A stretch of 64,000 bases of DNA from Caballeronia pedi (GTDB taxonomy: Bacteria > Pseudomonadota > Gammaproteobacteria > Burkholderiales > Burkholderiaceae). The position numbers were made by a program, and so were the translations under genes. Under the pieces are notes generated by a model. It had not been told where the DNA came from and ran no database searches. It saw only the letters and a list, made by a program, of their open reading frames with translations. Below, piece by piece: positions 49,872-57,856 of this stretch. The DNA is taken from contig NZ_FCOE02000004.1 in assembly GCF_001544915.2 (NCBI RefSeq), positions 124,001-188,000 of the forward strand, read 5' to 3'. Each line of letters starts with the position of its first letter. Position 1 is the stretch's first letter.

Positions 49872-51074
49872 TTACTCGCGCCGCTCGCCCACCGCCGACA
49901 GGCTACGGTACACCACGAAAGGCGAGACGATCTGCAGCACGACGATCGAGCACATGATGATCGCGCGCAGCGTCGGATCGTAGTCCGGATAGAGCACGTA
50001 CATGTCGTCGACGAGCACGTACGCAAGCGCCGACATCGGCGTGAGCGCGAGGCCGAGCGCCGCGCCCTGCTTCCAGTCGAGGCCGCTCGGTTTGGCGAAG
50101 ATCAGCACGCCCGCCAGCTTGCCGATGAAGCGCGCGACGATCAGCCCGAGCGCCGCGACGCCGCCGAGCGCGATATCGCGCCACTGGAACGACGTCAGCG
50201 TCAGCGCGAAAAGGATGACAGTGAGCAGCCATCCGGCGGAGCCGAAATGCGACGGCCAGAGTTGCGGCCGCTCATCGGCGTTCTTCACGATGATGCCGGC
50301 GGCGAGCAGTGCGAGAATCGTCGACAGCTTGAAGAGGTGCGCCACCGCGATGGCCAGCAGCACGAGCCCGAACAGCGCGACGAACGAATGCTCGTCGTTC
50401 GCGGGCAGACGCCGGACCAGCAGATTGCACGCGCGCGCCAGCAGGAACGCGAGCACGAGCGAGCCGATCAGCAGATAGAGCGGCTGAAGGATCGTCGCGA
50501 GCGCGTTGCCGTAGATTTCCTGATGCAGCACGCCGGCCGCGAGCTTTTCGACGATCACCGCATACATGCTGTTGAGCGCAGTGAGCGTCAGGAGACGCTG
50601 CGTCACCTGGCCTTCCGCGCGCAACTCGGTCTTCAACTGGATGACCATCGCGGGCGACGTCGCCATGGCGATCGCGGCGATCACGACCGAGGGCATCGTC
50701 GGCACATTGAGCAGCATCAGCGCGATCAGCACGAGGCCGAACGTGAGCGTCGATTCGGCGATGCTGGAGAGCACCAGATACGGATTGCGGCGGATCCATC
50801 GCAGATCGAGCCGCCCGCCCAGTTCGAAGAGCAGCAGGCCGAGCGCGACATCGAGCAATGGCCGCGACAAACCGCCCGCGCTGGAGTCGATGACGCCCAG
50901 CCCTGCGTTGCCGGCGATCAGTCCGATCACCGCGAACCCGGTGATGCGCGGCAGGCGCCACGCGCGCCATAGCAGTTCTCCGGCGAGTCCCGCCGTGACG
51001 AGCGCGAGACCGGCCCACAGAATGGCGTCGGGCTCAAGCGGCCACGCGGGCAAAAATGAAAATGCCGAATTCAT
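49872..51074 (-). CDS. CPA2-type cation/proton antiporter (KefB/NhaP-like membrane domain)
   Basis: A 400-residue membrane protein with about 11-12 helices and no TrkA-N domain. [35 protein letters not shown] and [22 protein letters not shown] match monovalent cation:proton antiporter-2 proteins such as KefB/C, although the core reads ATSPA where many members have a TSPD-like acidic pair. Ion specificity is unknown. ATG 51074 is preceded by AAGGAG at about 11 nt. It is transcribed toward ybdK and borders the 821-bp origin-like gap. Confidence 0.87.
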   Translation of the reverse strand: MNSAFSFLPAWPLEPDAILWAGLALVTAGLAGELLWRAWRLPRITGFAVIGLIAGNAGLGVIDSSAGGLSRPLLDVALGLLLFELGGRLDLRWIRRNPYLVLSSIAESTLTFGLVLIALMLLNVPTMPSVVIAAIAMATSPAMVIQLKTELRAEGQVTQRLLTLTALNSMYAVIVEKLAAGVLHQEIYGNALATILQPLYLLIGSLVLAFLLARACNLLVRRLPANDEHSFVALFGLVLLAIAVAHLFKLSTILALLAAGIIVKNADERPQLWPSHFGSAGWLLTVILFALTLTSFQWRDIALGGVAALGLIVARFIGKLAGVLIFAKPSGLDWKQGAALGLALTPMSALAYVLVDDMYVLYPDYDPTLRAIIMCSIVVLQIVSPFVVYRSLSAVGERRE

Positions 51075-51641
51075 CGTATTGGCTTCTCCTTCGTTGCTGC
51101 AGCAGAGCGTGCACATTCCGTTACGAGACTCGCATCGACGGCGCGCGCTCGCGGGCGAGGCGCATCCGCCGGGTCAAGGCGAGCGCTGGTTCATTCAGGC
51201 GAAACGAAAAGCGAACGAACACGGCGTCACGGACAGGCCGTGCACGAATTAGACGACGTATTCGGCTGACAGCGGCGCGCCTTGCATGCCCTCAATGTCG
51301 CACCGGAGATCCCGGATTCGTGTGACAGGAGTCGTACAAGCGGCGCCCGCGCGATTGTCGGGCCGAACACAGCAAACGACGGTGCGGCTTCGTTGATCAG
51401 ATTCTTGGCGCGCAACCATCGTTCCATTGAAGCGGTCGCCGTCTGAACGGCGCGACGCAGGAAGAAGCGCGATTGTGCCATACCTCGGAGCCCCTGACAG
51501 AAAGTCCAAGCTCATGATTCTTATGAAGTAAAAGCGACTGCCTTGCCGGGACCAGGATGGAAAGGCTGACCGGTTGCCGTTATCGACGGCTTCCGATTGC
51601 GTGCTTACGGCTGACCGATAGCCTCGCCGTCAGGTGTTTAC

Positions 51642-51700
51642 AGGTTTACTTTATATATACGTAGTAGCAGTTAACAAGCATCCGCATGTTCTGTGGATAA
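51642..51700 (-). other. Origin unwinding-type module B (inverted copy of module A)
   Basis: Read on the minus strand: TTATCCACA (51692-51700, exact DnaA box), a 14-nt spacer (51678-51691), TTGTTAA (51671-51677), CTG-CTA-CTA (51662-51670), CGTATATATA, then AAGTAAACCT (51642-51651). Block order, the 14-nt spacer and the terminal 10-mer are the same as in module A, but orientation is opposite, so the AT-rich ends face each other across about 3.1 kb. It lies in the 821-bp gap between the antiporter and mnmC. The remainder of that gap (51075-51641) shows nothing I can identify. Confidence 0.68.
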
Positions 51701-51871
51701 CACTGCTTTCGTCTTTTTATTCAGTCGTTTGAGAGAAGCAAAAGCGCGCGGTAAACATGTTGGGGCCGCGCGGTCAACCCGGAACAACTTTCGGCCGATT
51801 CAAGGCGGCTTCGAGTTGTCCCGTTTACGTGCACAACGCGTGCACATGTCTTTCGCATGCATTCCGAGGGG

Positions 51872-51880
51872 TTATCCACA
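51872..51880 (+). other. Exact DnaA box next to mnmC
   Basis: TTATCCACA on the plus strand, 172 bp from the exact box of module B and in the opposite orientation. It lies 16 bp beyond the mnmC stop codon, within the origin-like gap. Confidence 0.7.
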
Positions 51881-51895
51881 GCGCGCCGGGGACAA

Positions 51896-53695
51896 CTAGG
51901 CCGGGGCGATTTCTCCATGCCGCAAAGCGCGTAGCAAAAAACGGGCTGGATCGATCGCTTCGGCCAGTTCGCGTTCGATGGGCCACGGCTCCCCTTCGAT
52001 CTGCGCGGCGATCAGCTCGGCCGCGAGCGTCGCCCAGACGAGTCCGCGCGAGCCGAACGCGAACGCGCCGTAGAGGCCGGGCATACGCGGCAGATCGAGC
52101 GGCCACGCGCCCGACAATCGATGCGCATCGCGGCGCGCGGCGATTTCATCCGCGAGCTGGCCGATCATCGGCATGCGGTCGCTCGTCACGCAGCGAAACG
52201 CGACCCGGCCCGCGCGCACTCTGTTCGGCGTGGGCGCGAGACCAGGCAACATGCCCGCGACGCGCTCGATATTCTCTTGATGGCCGGCGTCGCGGATCTC
52301 GCGGTCGGGATCGTCGATATCGTAGGTCGCGCCGATCAACGTGCCTTGCGCGCCGAGCGGCACCGCATAACCTTCGCCGATCACCGGCATGCGCAATGCA
52401 TCGAGCGCGCCCGGATCGAGCACGGTGAGCTGGCCGCGCACGCTGCGGGTCGGTGCGCCGTACAGGCCGGCGAGCCGCGCGGCATCGTGAGCATTCGCGA
52501 GCACCATGACCGGCGCGCGCGCGATCTCGTCGGCGCTGGCGTCGAACGCGCGCCAGAGCTTGCCATCGTGCGCGATGCGCGTGACGTCGGTCTGCATGCG
52601 CGGCGTGATGTGCGCGGACGCATCGGCGAGTTGCGCCGCGCAGACCGCGGCCGGCGAGATCGCACCGCCGCGCGGAAAGAACCAGCCGCCGCGCGCGACC
52701 TCCATGCCGGCGAGGCGCGCCGCATCGTCGCGCGTCATCGGCTGCACGTAGTCCGATGGATACGCGAAACGCGCGATGGCGGCGGCGAGCGCGTCGGCAT
52801 CGTCGGCGCTATCGGCGATCTGAAGCAGGCCCGCGCCGCTGCGCAAGAGGTCGTGCCGCGCATCTTCGAGCGACTGCCAGCGGCGTAACGCGTAGAGAAA
52901 GCCCGCGCGCGTGAGGCGTGCGGCGACGCTGTCGTCGCGCCAGACGATCGGATGAAACACGCCCGCCGGATTGCCCGATGCATCGCGCGCGGGCAACGCA
53001 TGGCGATCGATCAGCGTAACGCGCCAGCCGCGCGCAGCCAAACGCGAACTCACCGCGCAACCCGCGAGGCCCGCGCCGATCACGATGGCTTCGCGCAGGT
53101 TCGCATCGCACGGAAGCGGCGGCTCGTGACGGCGCACGCGCCAGCGCGGCGCGAAGCGCGCGATGAGCTGCGTGTCCGTAGACGCCGATGAACACGCGAA
53201 TCCCGACGCTTCCAGCGCGCGTCGCAAGGGCGCATGAAGCGCATCGGCGGCGCACGCGCTGAACGTCGCGCCGTCGCCGGCAAAGCGCGCGAGCGTCTTG
53301 CACAACGTGCGCGCGTCGCCGGTTGCATCGACATGGAACGCGTCGGCGCGCAGCCAGAGTTTCGACAGCAGCGCTTGCGTGTCGTCGCCGATGGCGAGCG
53401 TCAGCACCACGCGGCCATCGTCGAATTCGAGCCGATGCACACCCGGCACGCGCATCGGCCACACGCGCGCGAGTTCAGCGATGAGCGTTGGATCATCGGC
53501 GCAAGGTGGATCGTCGAGCGCGGCAAGCGGCGCGACGGCGACGACATGCAGCCGGTCGCAACGTTGCTCGTCGGCGCGCCAGCGTTGCCACAGCGAAGGA
53601 AAGACGCTGAATGTCGTATCGACGAAAGTGAAGACGCGTCGATGCCGCCAGCGCGCGGGAAGATCGTGCGAAGCGAGAAGCAGGGATTCGGTCAT
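51896..53695 (-). CDS. mnmC: MnmC-like tRNA wobble-uridine modification protein with eroded methyltransferase domain
   Basis: E. coli MnmC has an N-terminal SAM methyltransferase (MnmC2) and a C-terminal FAD oxidase (MnmC1) that finish mnm5(s2)U34. Here the FAD part (from about residue 203, EAIVIGAGLAGCAVSSRLAA, to GSRGLVWATLAAELIAAQ) is complete and begins with the usual linker FAPRWRVRRHEPP. The N-terminal 200 residues still align by LPARWRHRRVFTF and MRVPGVHRLEFDDGRVVLTL, but the SAM loop (ETGFGxGxNF in homologs) reads DTTFSVFPSLW and the catalytic DGFAP segment reads VDATGDA. The first 35-40 residues of homologs are missing, and the upstream gene ends only 18 bp away. The oxidase is probably active and the methyltransferase probably not. 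Confidence 0.88.
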   Translation of the reverse strand: MTESLLLASHDLPARWRHRRVFTFVDTTFSVFPSLWQRWRADEQRCDRLHVVAVAPLAALDDPPCADDPTLIAELARVWPMRVPGVHRLEFDDGRVVLTLAIGDDTQALLSKLWLRADAFHVDATGDARTLCKTLARFAGDGATFSACAADALHAPLRRALEASGFACSSASTDTQLIARFAPRWRVRRHEPPLPCDANLREAIVIGAGLAGCAVSSRLAARGWRVTLIDRHALPARDASGNPAGVFHPIVWRDDSVAARLTRAGFLYALRRWQSLEDARHDLLRSGAGLLQIADSADDADALAAAIARFAYPSDYVQPMTRDDAARLAGMEVARGGWFFPRGGAISPAAVCAAQLADASAHITPRMQTDVTRIAHDGKLWRAFDASADEIARAPVMVLANAHDAARLAGLYGAPTRSVRGQLTVLDPGALDALRMPVIGEGYAVPLGAQGTLIGATYDIDDPDREIRDAGHQENIERVAGMLPGLAPTPNRVRAGRVAFRCVTSDRMPMIGQLADEIAARRDAHRLSGAWPLDLPRMPGLYGAFAFGSRGLVWATLAAELIAAQIEGEPWPIERELAEAIDPARFLLRALRHGEIAPA

Positions 53696-53713
53696 GCGGT
53701 AGATGAAGACACC

Positions 53714-54760
53714 TCAGGCGGAAGACGACTTGGCGATACCGCGCGCCGCGCCGTTCGCGGCGTCTTCGATCATCAGCGGTTCGAGCGCGTAGCCCGCCGC
53801 GCGCCATGCCGCGAGTCCGCCGAGCAGCGGCGCGACATCGGTGAAGCCATGCGTGGCCAGTTCCTTCGCGGCGAGCGCGGCGGAGACTTCGCTCGGGCAG
53901 TCGCAATAGGTCACGAGCTTGCGATCGCGCGCGATGCCGGCGAGTTGCGACGCAGCGTCGTCGTGCAGAAGCAGCGCGCCGGGGATCGCATACGGATCCA
54001 TCGCGCGACGTTCATGGCGGCGCACGTCGATGACGAGTGGCGGTGGCTCGCGCTCGAGCAACGCGCGCAGCATCGCGATATCGATACGCGCCATGCGCAG
54101 CCTGCGCAACAGCGACACACGCTGCCACCAGCGTATGGCGAGATAGAGCGCGAGCGCGATGACGGCGAGCACCATCACGCCGCGCCCGAACAGGTCGAGC
54201 CAGGCGAGCGCGCTATCGACGAGATCCGCGAACATCGCGCCGAACGCGACGCCGATGCCGGACCATATGATCGCGCCGAGCGCGTCATAGAAGAGAAAGC
54301 TGCCGAAGCCGATGCCGGTCGCGCCCGCGACGGGAATCGCGAGCGTCGACAAGCCGGGGATGAACTTCGACACGGCGAGAATGCGCACGCCGAAGCGCCC
54401 GAAGAAGTCGAGGCTGCGGTTCACGCAGGTATCGCGCGAGATGGAGAGCTTGCACAGGAAGCCGAGCACGCGGCCGCCGTGGCGGCGTCCGAGCCAGAAC
54501 CAGAGCGTGTCGCCGATGAGCGCGGCGATGCTGGCCGTGATGACGATCGCCGCGAGCGGCCCCATTGCCGCCGATGGAAAGAGCTGCGGCAGGCCCGCTG
54601 CAAGGCCCGCGACATCGCCCGATGCAAAGCTCACCGAGACCGTGATGGCGCCCGTCAAAACCAGTGTGGGCAAGGCTGGGAGCGGCAAGCCGAGGCACTC
54701 GAGCAGAACGTTGGCAAAAACCAACGGCAGGCCGTATTCGATGATCAGCTCGCGTAGCAT
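53714..54760 (-). CDS. DedA-family membrane protein fused to a rhodanese domain
   Basis: A 348-residue fusion. Residues 1 to about 215 are a DedA/VTT membrane domain (start MLRELIIEYGLPLVFANVLLE; GDTLWFWLGRRHGGRVL; FGRFGVRILAVSKFIPGLS, a DedA signature with the functional Arg). About 235-330 is a rhodanese fold (PPPLVIDVRRHERRAMDPYA, VTYCDCPSEVSAA with the Cys segment, LLGGLAAWRAAGY). DedA proteins support lipid recycling and membrane homeostasis; the fused rhodanese suggests a link to sulfur or redox chemistry, which is inference. ATG 54760 is family-like; the ORF extends 67 codons 5' without support. mnmC starts 18 bp downstream. Confidence 0.9.
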   Translation of the reverse strand: MLRELIIEYGLPLVFANVLLECLGLPLPALPTLVLTGAITVSVSFASGDVAGLAAGLPQLFPSAAMGPLAAIVITASIAALIGDTLWFWLGRRHGGRVLGFLCKLSISRDTCVNRSLDFFGRFGVRILAVSKFIPGLSTLAIPVAGATGIGFGSFLFYDALGAIIWSGIGVAFGAMFADLVDSALAWLDLFGRGVMVLAVIALALYLAIRWWQRVSLLRRLRMARIDIAMLRALLEREPPPLVIDVRRHERRAMDPYAIPGALLLHDDAASQLAGIARDRKLVTYCDCPSEVSAALAAKELATHGFTDVAPLLGGLAAWRAAGYALEPLMIEDAANGAARGIAKSSSA

Positions 54761-54980
54761 GGATCGGACCCAGGTGTTCTGCGCCAAAAAAACGGCCGGG
54801 AGCCCCAAAAATATAAGGGTAAATCTTTGAAACCCTTGTCCTGATTGGGTTTGCGCTGCGCTATCATACCAAGCGCCGCGTATAGAGGCGGCGAGAAGGC
54901 GACGAAGTGGAGCAACGCCGGTGAGATGGCGCGACAGAACGCCGATTCGTCGGGCGGGCACGCCAGAAGGCCGTCCCTAC

Positions 54981-55008
54981 TCGACTGCACGGCTTGCGCA
55001 CGTATAAT
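54981..55008 (+). promoter_or_regulatory. Promoter of the HU gene
   Basis: TATAAT at 55003-55008 is an exact -10 element. TCGACT at 54981-54986 (16-nt spacer) is a 4/6 match to the -35. The HU start is 50 nt downstream of the -10. The rest of the 297-bp gap to the DedA fusion holds the divergent start region of that gene. Confidence 0.65.
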
Positions 55009-55057
55009 CGGCGCGTTCGCGCTGTTCGTGTCAACCTAAACTGATAAAGGAACCTTA

Positions 55058-55336
55058 ATGAACAAACAGGAATTGATCGACGCCGTAGCCGCTCAGACCG
55101 GCGCTAGCAAGGCTCAAACCGGCGAAACGCTGGACACGTTGCTCGAAGTGATCAAGAAGGCTGTCTCGAAAGGTGACGCAGTGCAGTTGATCGGCTTCGG
55201 CAGCTTCGGCTCGGGAAAGCGCGCAGCGCGCACCGGCCGCAATCCGAAGACCGGCGAATCCATCAAGATTCCGGCCGCAAAGACGGTCAAGTTTACGGCT
55301 GGCAAGGCATTCAAGGACGCAGTGAACAAGCGGTAA
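55058..55336 (+). CDS. hup: HU-family DNA-binding protein
   Basis: A 92-residue nucleoid protein of the HU/IHF family. [20 protein letters not shown], then [22 protein letters not shown] with the beta-arm, and [20 protein letters not shown] are characteristic. The arm keeps the Pro of RNPKTGE that intercalates into DNA. AAGGA lies 7 nt before the ATG. It is monocistronic with an own promoter and terminator, and lies close to the origin-like region. Confidence 0.97.
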   Translation: MNKQELIDAVAAQTGASKAQTGETLDTLLEVIKKAVSKGDAVQLIGFGSFGSGKRAARTGRNPKTGESIKIPAAKTVKFTAGKAFKDAVNKR

Positions 55337-55381
55337 GCTTCTTGCCGATTGTGCGGCTACCCAGGGTAGCCAGTTGGTCAT

Positions 55382-55407
55382 AACCCGCCTTCGGCGGGTT
55401 TTTTTTC
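55382..55407 (+). terminator. Terminator of the HU gene
   Basis: AACCCGCC pairs with GGCGGGTT (55382-55389 and 55393-55400) around TTC and runs into eight T. It lies 45 bp after the HU stop and just before the convergent CobW-family gene. Confidence 0.93.
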
Positions 55408-55426
55408 GGCTGCGCTTCGTGTCTGC

Positions 55427-56689
55427 TCAATGGCGATGATCGTCGCAATCGCAATCGGGACCATGATCGTGGTCGTGCTCATGGTCGTGCTCATGGTCGT
55501 GATCCTCGACGTCCCACGCGGGGAACGGATCGGCGAAGCGTTGCCAGCCGTCGGCGCCGAGCGCCCATTCGTCGTCGGTCAGAAGGCATGCATCGAACCG
55601 GTCCTGCCACGTGGCAGGATCGAGATTCAGGCCGATCAGCACCAGCTCTTGCCGCCGGTCGCCGACGCTGTTGTCGTCCGGATCGCCATACCATTCCGCG
55701 ACGATCTCCGCTTCGAGTTCGGGGTCATCGGTCGGCCATTCGCTGCGATCCTGCGCGGCCCACCACACGCCCGCCGGACCATGCCGCAGTGTACCGCCCG
55801 CTTGCGATAGCGAACCGCCCACTTCGCTGCGCGTCGCGAGCCAGAAGAAGCCCTTTGCGCGCAGCACGTCCGGCCATTCCTCATGCAGCAGCTTCCACAG
55901 GCGTTCGGGATGAAACGGCCGGCGCGCGCGATACACGAAATGGCCGACGCCGAATGCATCCGGTTCGTCGCTCGACGGATGTTCGCCGTTGAGAATCGCG
56001 AGCCAGCCGGGCGCGCTCGCGGTTGCATCGAAATCGAAGCGGCTGGTGTTCAGCACGTCGGCGGGCGTGACGTTGCCCGACTGCGCGCGCAACAGAAGCG
56101 CGCGCGGATTGAGACCGTGCAGGATGCGTTCGAGCTTTTCGACTTCGTCCGCGCTGACGAGATCGATCTTGTTGATGACGATGACATCGCAGAATTCGAT
56201 CTGCTCGACGAGTACTTCGACGACCGTCTTGCCGTCCGCTTCGTCGTGGCCTTCATGCGCATCGAGCGAATCGGACGAAGCGTAGTCGCGCATGAAGCTC
56301 GCGGCATCGATCACGGTGACGAAGGTATCGAGATGCGCGCGGCCGGCGAGCGTCGCGTCCTCGTCGTCGCCGAAAGCGAGTTGCTCGGCGATGTCCATCG
56401 GATCGGCGATACCCGGCGCTTCGATCACGATCGCATCGAAGCGCTGCTGTTGCGCAATCCATCTGATGGCGCTTTCGAGCGCTTGCATCGACCGGTCGGC
56501 GAGCGTCAGGAGCAGGCAGCCGTTCGGCAGTTCGGTGGTTTCGCGATCCGCGCCGGACGCGGCCTTGCCGCAGGTCACGGCGCCGATACGCACGCCCGCG
56601 GCGTTGGCGAGCAAGGCATCGACGAGTGTGGTTTTACCCGCGCCGGTGAATCCCGATAGCACGGTAATGGGCAATGGCGTCTGGTTCAT
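55427..56689 (-). CDS. CobW/COG0523-family GTPase with His-rich tail and degenerate CxCC motif
   Basis: A 420-residue G3E-family GTPase. Walker A is LSGFTGAGKTTLVDAL (residues 11-26), the NKID-type guanine motif is IVINKIDLVSADE, and the C-terminal CobW domain includes HFVYRARRPFHPERLWKLL. The tail from about 395 is His/Asp-rich, ending with CDCDD and H, a likely metal-binding end. COG0523 proteins act as zinc (or other metal) chaperones and nearly all carry GCxCC after Walker A; here it reads ELPNGCLLLTLAD (Cys58 then Leu-Leu-Leu). No Zur box was recognised upstream. It may be a paralog with altered metal use. Confidence 0.88.
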   Translation of the reverse strand: MNQTPLPITVLSGFTGAGKTTLVDALLANAAGVRIGAVTCGKAASGADRETTELPNGCLLLTLADRSMQALESAIRWIAQQQRFDAIVIEAPGIADPMDIAEQLAFGDDEDATLAGRAHLDTFVTVIDAASFMRDYASSDSLDAHEGHDEADGKTVVEVLVEQIEFCDVIVINKIDLVSADEVEKLERILHGLNPRALLLRAQSGNVTPADVLNTSRFDFDATASAPGWLAILNGEHPSSDEPDAFGVGHFVYRARRPFHPERLWKLLHEEWPDVLRAKGFFWLATRSEVGGSLSQAGGTLRHGPAGVWWAAQDRSEWPTDDPELEAEIVAEWYGDPDDNSVGDRRQELVLIGLNLDPATWQDRFDACLLTDDEWALGADGWQRFADPFPAWDVEDHDHEHDHEHDHDHGPDCDCDDHRH

Positions 56690-56814
56690 CGCAGTGGAGC
56701 GTAGCGGGGAAGGGAGCGCGCGAGCGCGAACCCGCGCGGCCGTCAGGGCCGCGCAGGCGATCGAATAGGGGATTTTGCATCAAATGCGCGCGGGCCGTGG
56801 CGCGCATCGATGCC

Positions 56815-57258
56815 TTAACGGGTGGCCTGAACCAGCTTCCAGCGGCGCAGGATCTCGATGATCTGTGCCGAATACTTGTCGCGCAGCGCGGGTGTTTCGG
56901 AATGGTAAGCACCGACCGCCTGCCACGAATTGCCGTACTTGTTCATTTTCTGGCGGAGATGCCATGCGGCGACATACACGCTCTTGCACGGTTCCATCAG
57001 CGTGCCGCTCGAGATGCCATACTGCGCCAGAGTATTGAGATGAATCGAGTTGATCTGCATCAGCCCGTAGTCGGTCGAGCCGTTGGCGTTCTTGTTGATG
57101 GCGTCAGGCTTGTTGTGCGATTCCTGCCACGCGATCGCGCGCAGTATGAGCGGATTGACCTTCTGATATTTCGCCGCTTCGTCGAAGCAGTCTGCGTGTG
57201 CGGAGGCGGCCGCAAGGAGCGGCCCGCATATCGCAAATAGTCGCACGATTCTCTTCAT
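56815..57258 (-). CDS. Lytic transglycosylase domain protein (IagB-like)
   Basis: A 147-residue exported SLT-domain protein that cleaves peptidoglycan. The signal peptide is MKRIVRLFAICGPLLAAASA, cut near AHA-DCF. The catalytic Glu is in LRAIAWQESHNKPDAINKN, followed by STDYGLMQINSIHLNTL. Its small size is that of the IagB/PilT-associated type that clears the wall for secretion systems. ATG 57258 is preferred over upstream starts because it gives the signal peptide. It lies 600 bp from and divergent to the type II secretion operon, a suggestive position. Confidence 0.9.
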   Translation of the reverse strand: MKRIVRLFAICGPLLAAASAHADCFDEAAKYQKVNPLILRAIAWQESHNKPDAINKNANGSTDYGLMQINSIHLNTLAQYGISSGTLMEPCKSVYVAAWHLRQKMNKYGNSWQAVGAYHSETPALRDKYSAQIIEILRRWKLVQATR

Positions 57259-57856
57259 CTTCTTTCTACTCCATCCGCACACGCGGAACGTCATGCCGCC
57301 GTTGCGGCGCCTTGGCGCCAACGCCAACAAATCAACGCCCGCGGCCGGGCTGCATGGGGAAAACCCGCCCTTTTTGCATCCGCCCGGAATGCGGAACCGA
57401 CCGTATCATACCGGCTGATGATTCAGACCATAAGTTGGCTATCAGACATACGTCCATGGCACCGGCCGGAAGCCGCTTGCACGCGAGCGCGCAGGAATAT
57501 CCATTGGATATGTCCTAAATGTATGAATAATAAGACTTCTGGACGGGTTACAATTCGGCTCCCGCGTGCATCGGCCCAACTCTGGAACAGCCCAGATACG
57601 GTCTATCGGCAAGTTATTCGAAAGCTTGAGAGCGCTGGAGCGGGTTATCGCACGAGCAGCGGAAGAGCGACCTGGTGTCAAACGAATTGGCACAATTCCG
57701 TTACATGAAACTGTTATCGTCATATTTTTTAAAATGATCGCGGCGGCCGGGTCTGCCTGTCCTACCGCGGTTGGCGGCGCGTTCGGCTGACGAGCTGCCG
57801 CCTCAGCCGGCTCATGAAAATCCGGCTCTGACATCACATCCATGAGAAGACAACCT
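57259..57856. other. Intergenic region between lytic transglycosylase and gspD
   Basis: No convincing gene in 598 bp. It includes a small palindrome TTGGCGCCAA near 57314, a TACAAT near 57550 that could be a -10 without a good -35, and an AT-rich TATTTTTTAAAATG near 57723-57736. The gsp promoter is expected here, but I cannot place it confidently. Confidence 0.4.

Noticed and set aside
51227-51515. Two overlapping minus-strand ORFs of 84 and 88 codons in the gap before mnmC
   Set aside because: Both are open in different frames over the same DNA, without motifs or a clear ribosome binding site; more likely chance.
57418-57708. 96-codon plus-strand ORF upstream of gspD
   Set aside because: Composition is unlike the neighbouring genes and no start signal is seen.
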